Assembly (NCBI GenBank): GCA_900769115.1
Contig: CAAGFJ010000046.1
Location: 1-10,346 of the forward strand
Reading direction: 5' to 3'
Source of the DNA: Lachnospiraceae bacterium
GTDB taxonomy: Bacteria > Bacillota > Clostridia > Lachnospirales > Lachnospiraceae
DNA length: 10,346 nt
Position numbers and translations under genes: made by a program. The notes below the pieces were generated by a model. The model did no database searches and had not been told where the DNA came from. It saw only the letters and a program-made list of their open reading frames with translations. This document shows positions 1-5,850 of this stretch, piece after piece. Numbering within the stretch: position 1 is the first letter of the stretch; the number at the start of each line of letters is the position of its first letter.

Positions 1-14
1 AGGTACGTGGAGTA

Positions 15-165
15 CGCCAGTACTTGGTGAGCGATGAAATCGCGAACCTTAGTACTGCTGCGTGCGAGTCGTAGCGCGAGCGTGCCTGCACCATCATGAC
101 ACCTTCAAAGCGCCGGCTTTGCAACATTCAGGCATGCGCCCGCACAAGCCGGAGACTTACGCTGT
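15..165 (+). repeat. GC-rich inverted repeat, left copy; candidate structured RNA
   Basis: This stretch upstream of the MerR-like gene has no plausible ORF and is richer in G+C than its surroundings. Positions 55-165 match the reverse complement of 10198-10303. Exact shared blocks are 55-68 (CTGCTGCGTGCGAG), 82-89 (GTGCCTGC), 95-103 (CATGACACC) and 133-139 (CATGCGC), plus ACTTAC[G/A]CTGT at 155-165. A long hairpin spans 15-62: CGC 15-17 with GCG 60-62, CAGTACT 18-24 with AGTACTG 51-57, GGT 26-28 with ACC 46-48, a GA/GA internal loop (29-30 and 44-45), and GCGAT 31-35 with ATCGC 39-43, closed by a GAA loop. A second helix pairs GAGTCG 66-71 with CGGCTT 114-119, extended by TGC 63-65 with GCA 121-123. 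The G-U pairs and tandem G-A pairs exist only if the + strand is the RNA. The homology may reach further left (TACGTG at 4-9). I do not recognise a named RNA family. It could equally be an interspersed REP- or MITE-like repeat. Confidence 0.65.
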
Positions 166-204
166 AGAAGTGCGACAGTTTCACATATCAAGGGAGGCCA
201 GAAC

Positions 205-924
205 ATGAAAGAAACGTGTTATCAGATTAAGGAAGCAGCAGCAAAGGTTGGTGTGGAATCCCATGTGTTGCGGTATTGGGAAGAGGAATTGAAGATGGAT
301 ATCCATCGCAATGAAATGGGACATCGCTACTATACAGAAAAAGACATTGAAGTACTTTCCAAAGTTCGGGATTTGAAGGAAAAGGGATTGCAGTTAAAGG
401 CAATTCGGAACTACCTTGAGATGAGAAGGAAGCAGATTACCAAGGAAAGAGGACAGACCACGGTTCAGACGATTGTAGAGAATATGGAAAAGCAGACGGG
501 CAAGAAAGAACTACAGGCTGCAGATAAGCATGCGGTTGTTCCGGTGAGTCAGCAGATCTTGTCAAATGAGGAAAAAATGCAGCAATTCCAACAGCTTATG
601 AATCGTATTGTAGGGAATGCCATTCAGGAAAATAATGAACTGATCGGTAAGTCAGCAGGGGAACATGCGGCAAATGCGGTGGTATCACAATTTCAGGGAA
701 TGACAAAAGAGCAGGAGGAGCGGGCAGAAGCAAGATATCGGAAGTTAGACCAGACACTTCGTGAGATCCAGCAGGCAAGATTAGAGGCTGCGGCAGCAAA
801 CATGCGGCCGGTAGATAAACGCAGACAGAAACGGTTGAAACGAAAGAACAACCAGAAGGTAAATGTACATACACAGGAGGGAGAAACGGCACAGGATGTG
901 GAATCAGAAAAAGGGGAGTCCTAA
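205..924 (+). CDS. MerR-type DNA-binding protein with coiled-coil and basic C-terminal tail
   Basis: This 239-residue protein is probably a DNA-binding regulator or chromosome-organising protein. Residues 5-72 form a MerR-type winged helix-turn-helix: YQIKEAAAKVGVESHVLRYW, then the wing MGHRYYTEKDIEVL and the helix LKEKGLQLKAIRNYL. No effector domain follows and there is no metal-binding cysteine cluster, so it is unlikely to be a classical metal or drug sensor. Residues about 120-200 are charged and Gln/Glu/Ala-rich with strong helix or coiled-coil character, including ARYRKLDQTLREIQQARLEAAA. Residues 205-216 are a basic patch (KRRQKRLKRKNN), before an acidic end. The architecture of MerR head, coiled coil and basic patch resembles RacA-like proteins and proteins with a DUF3967-like tail; that link is inferred from layout. 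The ATG at 205 follows GGGAGG at 192-197. No promoter is evident in the GC-rich element upstream. Confidence 0.8.
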   Translation: MKETCYQIKEAAAKVGVESHVLRYWEEELKMDIHRNEMGHRYYTEKDIEVLSKVRDLKEKGLQLKAIRNYLEMRRKQITKERGQTTVQTIVENMEKQTGKKELQAADKHAVVPVSQQILSNEEKMQQFQQLMNRIVGNAIQENNELIGKSAGEHAANAVVSQFQGMTKEQEERAEARYRKLDQTLREIQQARLEAAAANMRPVDKRRQKRLKRKNNQKVNVHTQEGETAQDVESEKGES

Positions 925-998
925 ACCGTGGATATTACTAAGATGATATAGATTGTTTTTTTTTGACTTATGTATCGTGAGAAAAACACAAAATCGTA

Positions 999-1026
999 TT
1001 GCATTTCTTAAGGATTCAGATATAAT
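999..1026 (+). promoter_or_regulatory. Probable sigma-A promoter for the carbamoyltransferase-like gene
   Basis: A perfect TATAAT at 1021-1026 lies 16 nt after TTGCAT at 999-1004. The -35 box is only a partial match to TTGACA. The TTGACT at 963-968 is too far upstream to serve this -10 box. A T-rich tract (954-963) just upstream may help end transcription of the MerR-like gene, but I see no convincing hairpin before it. Confidence 0.6.
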
Positions 1027-1049
1027 AAGGAAGATAGTGTAAGAAGGAG

Positions 1050-1082
1050 CAGGACAGACCTGTACCAATCGGTTCCGGTTGG
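1050..1082 (+). other. Two small hairpins in the 5' leader
   Basis: CAGG 1050-1053 pairs with CCTG 1059-1062 around a 5-nt loop. Then 1065-1071 pairs with 1076-1082 (7 bp with one G-U) around a GTTC loop. The second hairpin ends 8 nt before the GGAG at 1090-1093, so it could influence translation start. No T-run follows, so neither is a terminator. The regulatory role is inferred only. Confidence 0.35.
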
Positions 1083-1101
1083 ATATTATGGAGAAAGAGG
1101 G

Positions 1102-2043
1102 ATGCAGAAGATGAAGAACATGATCAATTTCAGCAATTTCTCGAAAGAGGAATTGAACAAGATTCTGGATCTGGCATATGACATGAAGAAGTCGCCAGAG
1201 AAGTATGCGGAGAGTTTGAAAGGTAAGAAGTTATATACATTATTTGAGAAGACCTCGACAAGAACATTTTTGTCGTTTACCACAGGAATTACAGAGCTTG
1301 GAGGAACGTATTACAATCAGCTTTGGAAGGATTCGAACTTTGTGCTTGGTGAGACGGTTTCCGAGATCAAATATGTATGTCGGAATGTAGATATTATTAT
1401 GGCACGTCTGATCAAGAATGAGACAGTGGAGCTGTTTAACAAGAATGCAACGGTGCCATTTATTAATGGTTGTGATTCGACTTATCATCCATGTCAGATT
1501 CTGGCAGATGCGCTTACTTTGAAGGAGCATTTTGGTGGTCTTAATGTGAAGTTAATGTACATTGGAGCTAAGAATAATGTGTTCAATTCATTAGTTGAGT
1601 TTTTCGCTAAGATGGGTGAGGGAACCATATATGGTCTTACCCCATTGGTAAATGATACTGCAGTAGATGCAGATTTTTATGAGAGAGCAAAGGCAACCGG
1701 ACATTATGTAGAGTTAGATCCTGCCATGTCTATGGAAGAAGCGAAGAAGTATGCAGCTGATATGGATGTGTTATATACGGATACATGGGTAGATATGGAG
1801 TTCTTTAATAATCCGGCTTACAAAGAGCAGAAGGAAGAGACGTTATCGAAGATGATGCCATATCAGATCAACAAAGAATTTCTTGCGGGTAGCAAGGCAA
1901 AGGTAATGCATGATATGCCGATGCATGTTGGTTTTGAGATCAGTCAGGATGTGGTAGATCAGAATCTTGATTTTATTTTAGATCAGGCAGAGAACCGGCG
2001 GCATGCAGAGAAAGCCGTTATGGTGACATTGATTAATAGTTAA
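1102..2043 (+). CDS. Aspartate/ornithine carbamoyltransferase-family protein, atypical, substrate unknown
   Basis: This 313-residue protein has the full two-domain fold of the ATCase/OTCase family and is closer to OTCases than to PyrB. The N-terminal carbamoyl-phosphate domain carries FEKTSTRTF (48-56), with the phosphate-contacting STRT kept but the following Arg replaced by Phe56, and YHPCQ (128-132), keeping His129 and Gln132. The C-terminal domain carries GAKNNVFNS (155-163), similar to the OTCase nucleotide-fold loop, and the family-typical DQAENRRHAEKA (294-305). The second-substrate motifs differ. The DxxxSMG ornithine loop reads DTWVDM (227-232), with Asp231 in place of Ser. The catalytic HCLP reads HDMP (270-273), with no Cys. 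It is therefore unlikely to be a standard ornithine carbamoyltransferase and may use another amine or have lost catalysis. ATG 1102 has GGAG at 1090-1093. ATG 1111 (Met4) is an alternative, with AGAGGG 9 nt upstream. The gene has its own promoter and terminator, so it is probably monocistronic. No arg or arc gene is adjacent. Confidence 0.85.
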   Translation: MQKMKNMINFSNFSKEELNKILDLAYDMKKSPEKYAESLKGKKLYTLFEKTSTRTFLSFTTGITELGGTYYNQLWKDSNFVLGETVSEIKYVCRNVDIIMARLIKNETVELFNKNATVPFINGCDSTYHPCQILADALTLKEHFGGLNVKLMYIGAKNNVFNSLVEFFAKMGEGTIYGLTPLVNDTAVDADFYERAKATGHYVELDPAMSMEEAKKYAADMDVLYTDTWVDMEFFNNPAYKEQKEETLSKMMPYQINKEFLAGSKAKVMHDMPMHVGFEISQDVVDQNLDFILDQAENRRHAEKAVMVTLINS

Positions 2044-2050
2044 TTATGAT

Positions 2051-2085
2051 ATCCTGTCATGGATGATTACATGGCAGGATTTTCT
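2051..2085 (+). terminator. Intrinsic terminator after the carbamoyltransferase-like gene
   Basis: ATCCTGTCAT (2051-2060) pairs with ATGGCAGGAT (2071-2080) over 10 bp with one G-U pair, around a 10-nt loop. TTTCT follows. The T-run is short, so it may be leaky. It starts 7 nt after the stop codon. Confidence 0.7.
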
Positions 2086-2086
2086 A

Positions 2087-2220
2087 TGCCAAAGTATGGC
2101 GAGGAAGTTGCCAGTGGCAAGTTCCGAGGCTGCCAAAGTATGGTGAGGAAGCTGCCACCGGACAAGTTCCGAGGCTGCCAAAGTATGGTGAGAAAGCTGC
2201 CGCCGGACAAGTTCCGAGGC
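2087..2220 (+). repeat. Three tandem direct repeats of 44-45 bp
   Basis: Units lie at 2087-2130, 2131-2175 and 2176-2220. Each begins TGCCAAAGTATGG and ends with AAGTTCCGAGGC. Units 2 and 3 are nearly identical, while unit 1 is more diverged and one base shorter. Unit 1 contains an internal palindrome TTGCCA/TGGCAA flanked by GGAA and TTCC. The array fills most of the gap between the terminator and the start of the next gene, ending 31 nt before that ATG. Its function is unknown. Confidence 0.9.
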
Positions 2221-2251
2221 TGCTTCTAAAAGATAGCGTAGGAGACAATAC

Positions 2252-2767
2252 ATGGAGTTAGACATTGCATTAAATGCCCTTGCCATTATATTATTTTTAG
2301 GATTTGGAACGGCAGGTGTGATTGCATTTTCGACGATTGACAAACAGAAAGAGATTACCATTGAGAGCCGGTACGGACGACAGACGGGACCGTTGGAGAT
2401 TCTTTATGTGAATCTGTCCCTTGTTCTGGTGGCGGGTATGTTGTATGTGCACAGCTATCGGTTCCTTCCGGCATTGCTGGCATTTGTTCTGTTGATATTC
2501 TTAAACAGCCGGATGCAGAGTGGAATTGCACCGATTGGTGTGTTTATTGGAACCACCTATCTGGAGTGGAGTAAGATACGGACATATCGTATGGTAAATG
2601 ACGAGATCAGTACAGTAGAGCTTCGCATTATGGTGAATCGCAAACAATATGTGTTACGCATCGCAAAGGAATTTCGCGATGAAGCGGAGACATATTTAAA
2701 AGAACATGGGATACCATGTCAAATAGAACAAACATCACAGGAGGAAAAAGATGAGACATTTAATTGA
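2252..2767 (+). CDS. Small membrane protein of unknown function, translationally coupled to pyrB
   Basis: This 171-residue protein has three predicted membrane segments, at about residues 6-28, 49-68 and 70-86. They are followed by a soluble C-terminal part of about 80 residues. That part (GVFIGTTYLEWSKIRTYRMV, then alternating strands and a final amphipathic helix) resembles the small PH-like or DUF5673-like domains of other Firmicute membrane proteins. The similarity is recalled from pattern and is tentative. TAGGAG at about 2240-2245 precedes ATG 2252 at good spacing. The end overlaps the start of pyrB by 17 nt, and the pyrB ribosome binding site lies within this coding region, so the two genes are almost certainly cotranscribed and coupled. 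I cannot assign a role in pyrimidine metabolism. The protein does not look like a uracil permease, being too short and lacking that family's many helices. Confidence 0.75.
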   Translation: MELDIALNALAIILFLGFGTAGVIAFSTIDKQKEITIESRYGRQTGPLEILYVNLSLVLVAGMLYVHSYRFLPALLAFVLLIFLNSRMQSGIAPIGVFIGTTYLEWSKIRTYRMVNDEISTVELRIMVNRKQYVLRIAKEFRDEAETYLKEHGIPCQIEQTSQEEKDETFN

Positions 2768-3680
2768 TCCAATGGATTTGAGTGTGCAGGAGATTGAGGA
2801 ATTGTTAGACCTTGCAGATGACATTATCGCACACAAGGAGAAGTATCAGGACGTTTGTAAGCGTAAGAAGCTGGCGACATTGTTCTTTGAACCAAGTACC
2901 CGTACCCGGTTAAGTTTTGAGGCGGCTATGATGGAATTAGGTGGCAATGTATTAAGTGTCTCTTCGGCAGCATCTTCTTCAGCCAGCAAGGGTGAGAGTG
3001 TGGCAGATACGGTGAGGGTGGCATCCTGCTATGCAGATATTATTGCGATGCGTCATCCAAAAGAAGGTGCACCTTACTTAGCAGCTATGAAGTCAGGGGT
3101 TCCGATTATTAATGCAGGAGATGGCGGACACAATCATCCGACACAGACATTGGCAGATCTGCTTACGATTCGCCGGGAAAAGGGCAGATTAAATGATATC
3201 ACGATCGGTTTTTGTGGAGATCTGAAGTTTGGACGTACCGTACATTCCCTGATCAAAGCATTGTCCCGATATGCAAACATTCATTATATCATGATCTCAC
3301 CAGAGGAGTTAGAGCTTCCGGAATATATCAAGGAAGAGGTATTTGAACAGAAGAATATCCCGTATGAGCAGGTGCGTACGATTGATGAGGTGATAGACCG
3401 TCTGGATGTGTTATATATGACCAGAGTACAGCAGGAGCGCTTCTTTAACGAGGCAGATTACATCCGGTTAAAGGATACTTATATTTTAGACATGCCAAAG
3501 CTCAAGAATGCAAAGAAGGATCTGAGTATTCTGCATCCACTTCCCCGTGTCAATGAGATTTCCGTTGAGATAGATGATGATCCAAGAGCCTGCTATTTCA
3601 AACAGGTGTTAAATGGTAAATATGTGCGTATGGCATTGATCATGACATTATTAGGTCTGGCAGACGCTGTAAATGAATAG
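2751..3680 (+). CDS. pyrB: Aspartate carbamoyltransferase, catalytic subunit
   Basis: This 309-residue cytoplasmic enzyme condenses carbamoyl phosphate with L-aspartate to N-carbamoyl-L-aspartate, the committed step of pyrimidine synthesis. All key motifs are present. These are FFEPSTRTRLSF (45-56) for carbamoyl phosphate, Lys80 in the flexible SASKGES loop, RH at 101-102, HPTQTLADLLTI (129-140), and HPLPRVNEI (262-270), the ATCase form of the HCLP motif. The C-terminal part, ending in a KYVRMALIMTLLGL stretch, is typical of PyrB. Length matches the E. coli catalytic chain (about 310). The ATG follows AGGAGG with a short A-rich spacer inside the end of the upstream gene. pyrI lies 98 nt downstream, so the enzyme is probably the regulated holoenzyme of catalytic trimers and regulatory dimers. 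No PyrR-type attenuator is apparent nearby. Confidence 0.97.
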   Translation: MRHLIDPMDLSVQEIEELLDLADDIIAHKEKYQDVCKRKKLATLFFEPSTRTRLSFEAAMMELGGNVLSVSSAASSSASKGESVADTVRVASCYADIIAMRHPKEGAPYLAAMKSGVPIINAGDGGHNHPTQTLADLLTIRREKGRLNDITIGFCGDLKFGRTVHSLIKALSRYANIHYIMISPEELELPEYIKEEVFEQKNIPYEQVRTIDEVIDRLDVLYMTRVQQERFFNEADYIRLKDTYILDMPKLKNAKKDLSILHPLPRVNEISVEIDDDPRACYFKQVLNGKYVRMALIMTLLGLADAVNE

Positions 3681-3778
3681 ACTAATTTGCGTAATGAATG
3701 GACGGATCAGCAGGAAGAATCGGATATAGAAGAGATCTGTGCATAGTAAATGATATAGAGAAAGAGAGGATATAGATT

Positions 3779-4210
3779 ATGAATATTGATAGTATCCAGA
3801 ATGGAATCGTATTAGATCATATTACCGCAGGCAAGGCAATGCTGGTATATAAGTATCTGCATTTGGACCGGTTAGATTGCTCGGTTGCGATCATTAAGAA
3901 TGCAACAAGCCGCAAGATGGGAAGAAAGGATATCCTGAAGATCGATCACCCGGATTATGATATCAATTTAGATATTTTAGGATATATTGATCCGGATATT
4001 TCTGTCAGTATCATTAAGGATGGTGTTACGGTTGAGAAGAAAAAGGTTGGTCTGCCGGAGCGAATTGTCAATGTTGTAAAATGCAAGAATCCACGGTGCA
4101 TTACAACGACAGAGCAGGGGATTCAGCAGATCTTTAAGTTGACAGATTCCAAGAAGCGCATTTACCGTTGTGTGTATTGTGAAGCGGAAAATCAAGGGGA
4201 AGAGCTATAA
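3779..4210 (+). CDS. pyrI: Aspartate carbamoyltransferase, regulatory subunit
   Basis: This 143-residue regulatory chain binds nucleotide effectors in its N-terminal domain and docks to PyrB through a C-terminal zinc domain. Residues 1-95 form the allosteric domain, including the typical GIVLDHITAGKA and a basic NATSRKMGRKDILKI stretch. Four zinc-binding cysteines are visible at 102, 107, 131 and 134 (CX4C-X23-CX2C). It is slightly shorter than the E. coli chain (about 153). ATG 3779 is preceded by GAGAGG. The 98-nt gap after pyrB is wider than in the tight enterobacterial pyrBI pair. It contains no clear terminator or promoter, so cotranscription with pyrB is likely but not proven. Downstream there are only weak AT-rich hairpins (about 4234-4262). 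Confidence 0.95.
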   Translation: MNIDSIQNGIVLDHITAGKAMLVYKYLHLDRLDCSVAIIKNATSRKMGRKDILKIDHPDYDINLDILGYIDPDISVSIIKDGVTVEKKKVGLPERIVNVVKCKNPRCITTTEQGIQQIFKLTDSKKRIYRCVYCEAENQGEEL

Positions 4211-4281
4211 TAACATGAGCAAAAAGCCATTATGTTGCCAGATATTGTCTTAATATTTTTAAGTCAAATTGGAAAAAATGG

Positions 4282-4309
4282 TTTACAAATCGTTGGTTCA
4301 TGCTATAAT
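4282..4309 (+). promoter_or_regulatory. Extended -10 promoter for murA
   Basis: TTTACA at 4282-4287 and TATAAT at 4304-4309 are separated by 16 nt. TG at 4301-4302 gives an extended -10 (TGCTATAAT). The leader of about 45 nt contains a small TAGTC/GACTA hairpin before the AGAGGTG ribosome binding site. Confidence 0.8.
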
Positions 4310-4362
4310 GAAAATAATTACGTCTACACTAAGTAGTCGAGGACTATAGCAAGAGGTGCGAT

Positions 4363-5664
4363 ATGGAGCAGTATGTAATTAAGGGAGGCACTCCATTAGT
4401 AGGGGAAGTTTCCATTGCAGGAGCAAAGAATGCAGCATTAGGTATTTTAGCTGCAGCAATCATGACAGATGAAGAGGTTGTGATTGAGAATGTTCCGAAT
4501 GTCAGAGACACAAGAGTGCTTTTGCAGGCAATTGAGGGAATTGGTGCAAAGGTTAAATATATAGATGAACACACAGTTAAGATTTGTGGAGGAACTATTA
4601 ATCCGCATGCAGACAATTGCGTGGATGATGAGTTCATCCGTAAGATTCGTGCATCGTATTACCTGTTGGGTGCAATGCTTGGAAAGTATAAGCGTTCTAG
4701 TGTGGCCTTGCCGGGAGGATGCAATATTGGAAGCCGTCCGATCGATCTGCATATCAAAGGCTTTAAGGCTTTAGGTGCAGAGGTTGACATACATAGCAGT
4801 ATGATTCATGTAGAAGCAGAACAGTTGATTGGTAATCATATTTATATGGATGTAGTATCGGTTGGGGCAACCATCAATGTTATGATGGCGGCCGTTTTGG
4901 CGGAAGGTAAGACAACAATTGAGAATGCAGCGAAGGAGCCGCATATTGTAGATGTTGCGAACTTCCTGAATAGTATGGGAGCGAACATCAAGGGAGCCGG
5001 AACAGATGTGATCCGGATTCGTGGTGTTGAGAAGCTGAAAGGTACGGAGTATTCCATTATTCCGGATCAGATAGAAGCAGGAACCTTTATGGTAGCTGCA
5101 GCAGCAACGAAGGGTGATGTGACGATCCGTAACGTCATTCCGAAGCATTTAGAGGCAATCTCTTCTAAGCTGAAAGAGATTGGTGCAGTTGTTATGGAAT
5201 ATGATGATGCAGTGAGAGTAGTGAGCAATCATCGTTTGCGTGCTACGAATATCAAGACATTGCCATATCCTGGATTCCCGACAGATATGCAGCCGCAGAT
5301 GGCAGTTGTGTTAGCATTATCGGAGGGAACATCCATTATTACAGAGAGCATATTTGAGAATCGATTCAAGTATGTGGATGAGTTGTTCCGTATGGGTGGA
5401 CAGATCAAGGTAGAGGGGAATACAGCTATCATTGATGGTGTCGAGCAGTTTGTGGGTGCGAATGTGGTGGCACCGGATCTGCGTGCGGGTGCAGCATTAG
5501 TTATTGCGGGATTGTCCGCAGACGGTTTCACAGTTGTGGAAGATATTAAGTACATTCAACGCGGATATGAAGCGTTTGATGAGAAGATTCGTGCACTTGG
5601 TGGACAGATCGCTGTTGTTGAGACAGATAAAGAGATTCAGAAGTTCAAGCTGAAAGTCGGCTGA
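4363..5664 (+). CDS. murA: UDP-N-acetylglucosamine 1-carboxyvinyltransferase
   Basis: This 433-residue cytoplasmic enzyme transfers enolpyruvate from PEP to UDP-GlcNAc, the first committed step of peptidoglycan synthesis and the target of fosfomycin. It shows the inside-out alpha/beta barrel family signature. Lys22 lies in the N-terminal SIAGAKNAALGIL. Cys120 lies in the catalytic loop PGGCNIGSRPIDLH, so it is of the fosfomycin-sensitive Cys type. The general base Asp308 is in FPTDMQPQ, Arg374 in DLRAGAAL and Arg400 in QRGYEAFDEKIRALGG. Length is normal, slightly long. Many Firmicutes carry two paralogues (MurA and MurZ/MurAB), and the sequence alone does not say which this is. It has its own promoter and a strong terminator, so it is a single-gene unit. 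Confidence 0.96.
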   Translation: MEQYVIKGGTPLVGEVSIAGAKNAALGILAAAIMTDEEVVIENVPNVRDTRVLLQAIEGIGAKVKYIDEHTVKICGGTINPHADNCVDDEFIRKIRASYYLLGAMLGKYKRSSVALPGGCNIGSRPIDLHIKGFKALGAEVDIHSSMIHVEAEQLIGNHIYMDVVSVGATINVMMAAVLAEGKTTIENAAKEPHIVDVANFLNSMGANIKGAGTDVIRIRGVEKLKGTEYSIIPDQIEAGTFMVAAAATKGDVTIRNVIPKHLEAISSKLKEIGAVVMEYDDAVRVVSNHRLRATNIKTLPYPGFPTDMQPQMAVVLALSEGTSIITESIFENRFKYVDELFRMGGQIKVEGNTAIIDGVEQFVGANVVAPDLRAGAALVIAGLSADGFTVVEDIKYIQRGYEAFDEKIRALGGQIAVVETDKEIQKFKLKVG

Positions 5665-5684
5665 TTGAGTAGGAATCATTTATA

Positions 5685-5729
5685 GCAGTTAGGAGTTCGT
5701 TGAAGGACTCCTGATTGCAATCTTTTTTT
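5685..5729 (+). terminator. Strong intrinsic terminator after murA
   Basis: GCAGTTAGGAGTTC (5685-5698) pairs with GGACTCCTGATTGC (5705-5718) over 14 bp including several G-U pairs, with a GTTGAA loop. AATC and a run of seven T follow. It starts 20 nt after the murA stop. Confidence 0.9.
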
Positions 5730-5756
5730 GACGAGTATTTCTTATTTTTTTATTCA
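5728..5756 (+). promoter_or_regulatory. Possible promoter for the response-regulator gene
   Basis: TTGACG (5728-5733) is followed after 17 nt by TATTCA (5751-5756), a weak -10 box. The -35 box would overlap the end of the murA terminator T-run. The leader to GTG 5851 would be about 90 nt. No better candidate is obvious between the terminator and the gene. Confidence 0.3.
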
Positions 5757-5850
5757 AAGAGGACGCGCTAGAAGTCCGTTTCAAGAACCAGTTTCGGTTC
5801 GTTATTTTCACATTTTTAAGAACAATCACATAGGAAGAGGGGTGTATTTT

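Noticed and set aside
1..60. rRNA or tRNA fragment suggested by the hairpin with a GAA loop
   Set aside because: I found no cloverleaf, no GGTTCGAATCC arm, and no recognisable 5S, 16S or 23S segment. It fits better as part of the repeat element.
113..152. Alternative hairpin CCGGCTT (113-119) with AAGCCGG (146-152) in the left element
   Set aside because: It is perfect in the left copy, but the right copy lacks the equivalent arm, so the conserved 66-71/114-119 helix is preferred. The two are mutually exclusive, and a switch cannot be excluded.
2044..2361. Minus-strand ORF of 105 codons with a 15-residue repeated motif
   Set aside because: The repetition comes only from the 45-bp DNA repeats being a multiple of three. 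It overlaps the next gene, runs through a terminator, and has no convincing ribosome binding site.
3674..3730. Possible 18-codon leader peptide between pyrB and pyrI
   Set aside because: It overlaps the pyrB stop, has no ribosome binding site, no run of pyrimidine-sensing or repeated codons, and no attenuator hairpin follows.
4204..4262. Terminator after pyrI
   Set aside because: Only 5-bp AT-rich stems (AACAT/ATGTT, ATATT/AATAT, CTTAA/TTAAG) are visible, without GC content. It is too weak to call as a separate feature.
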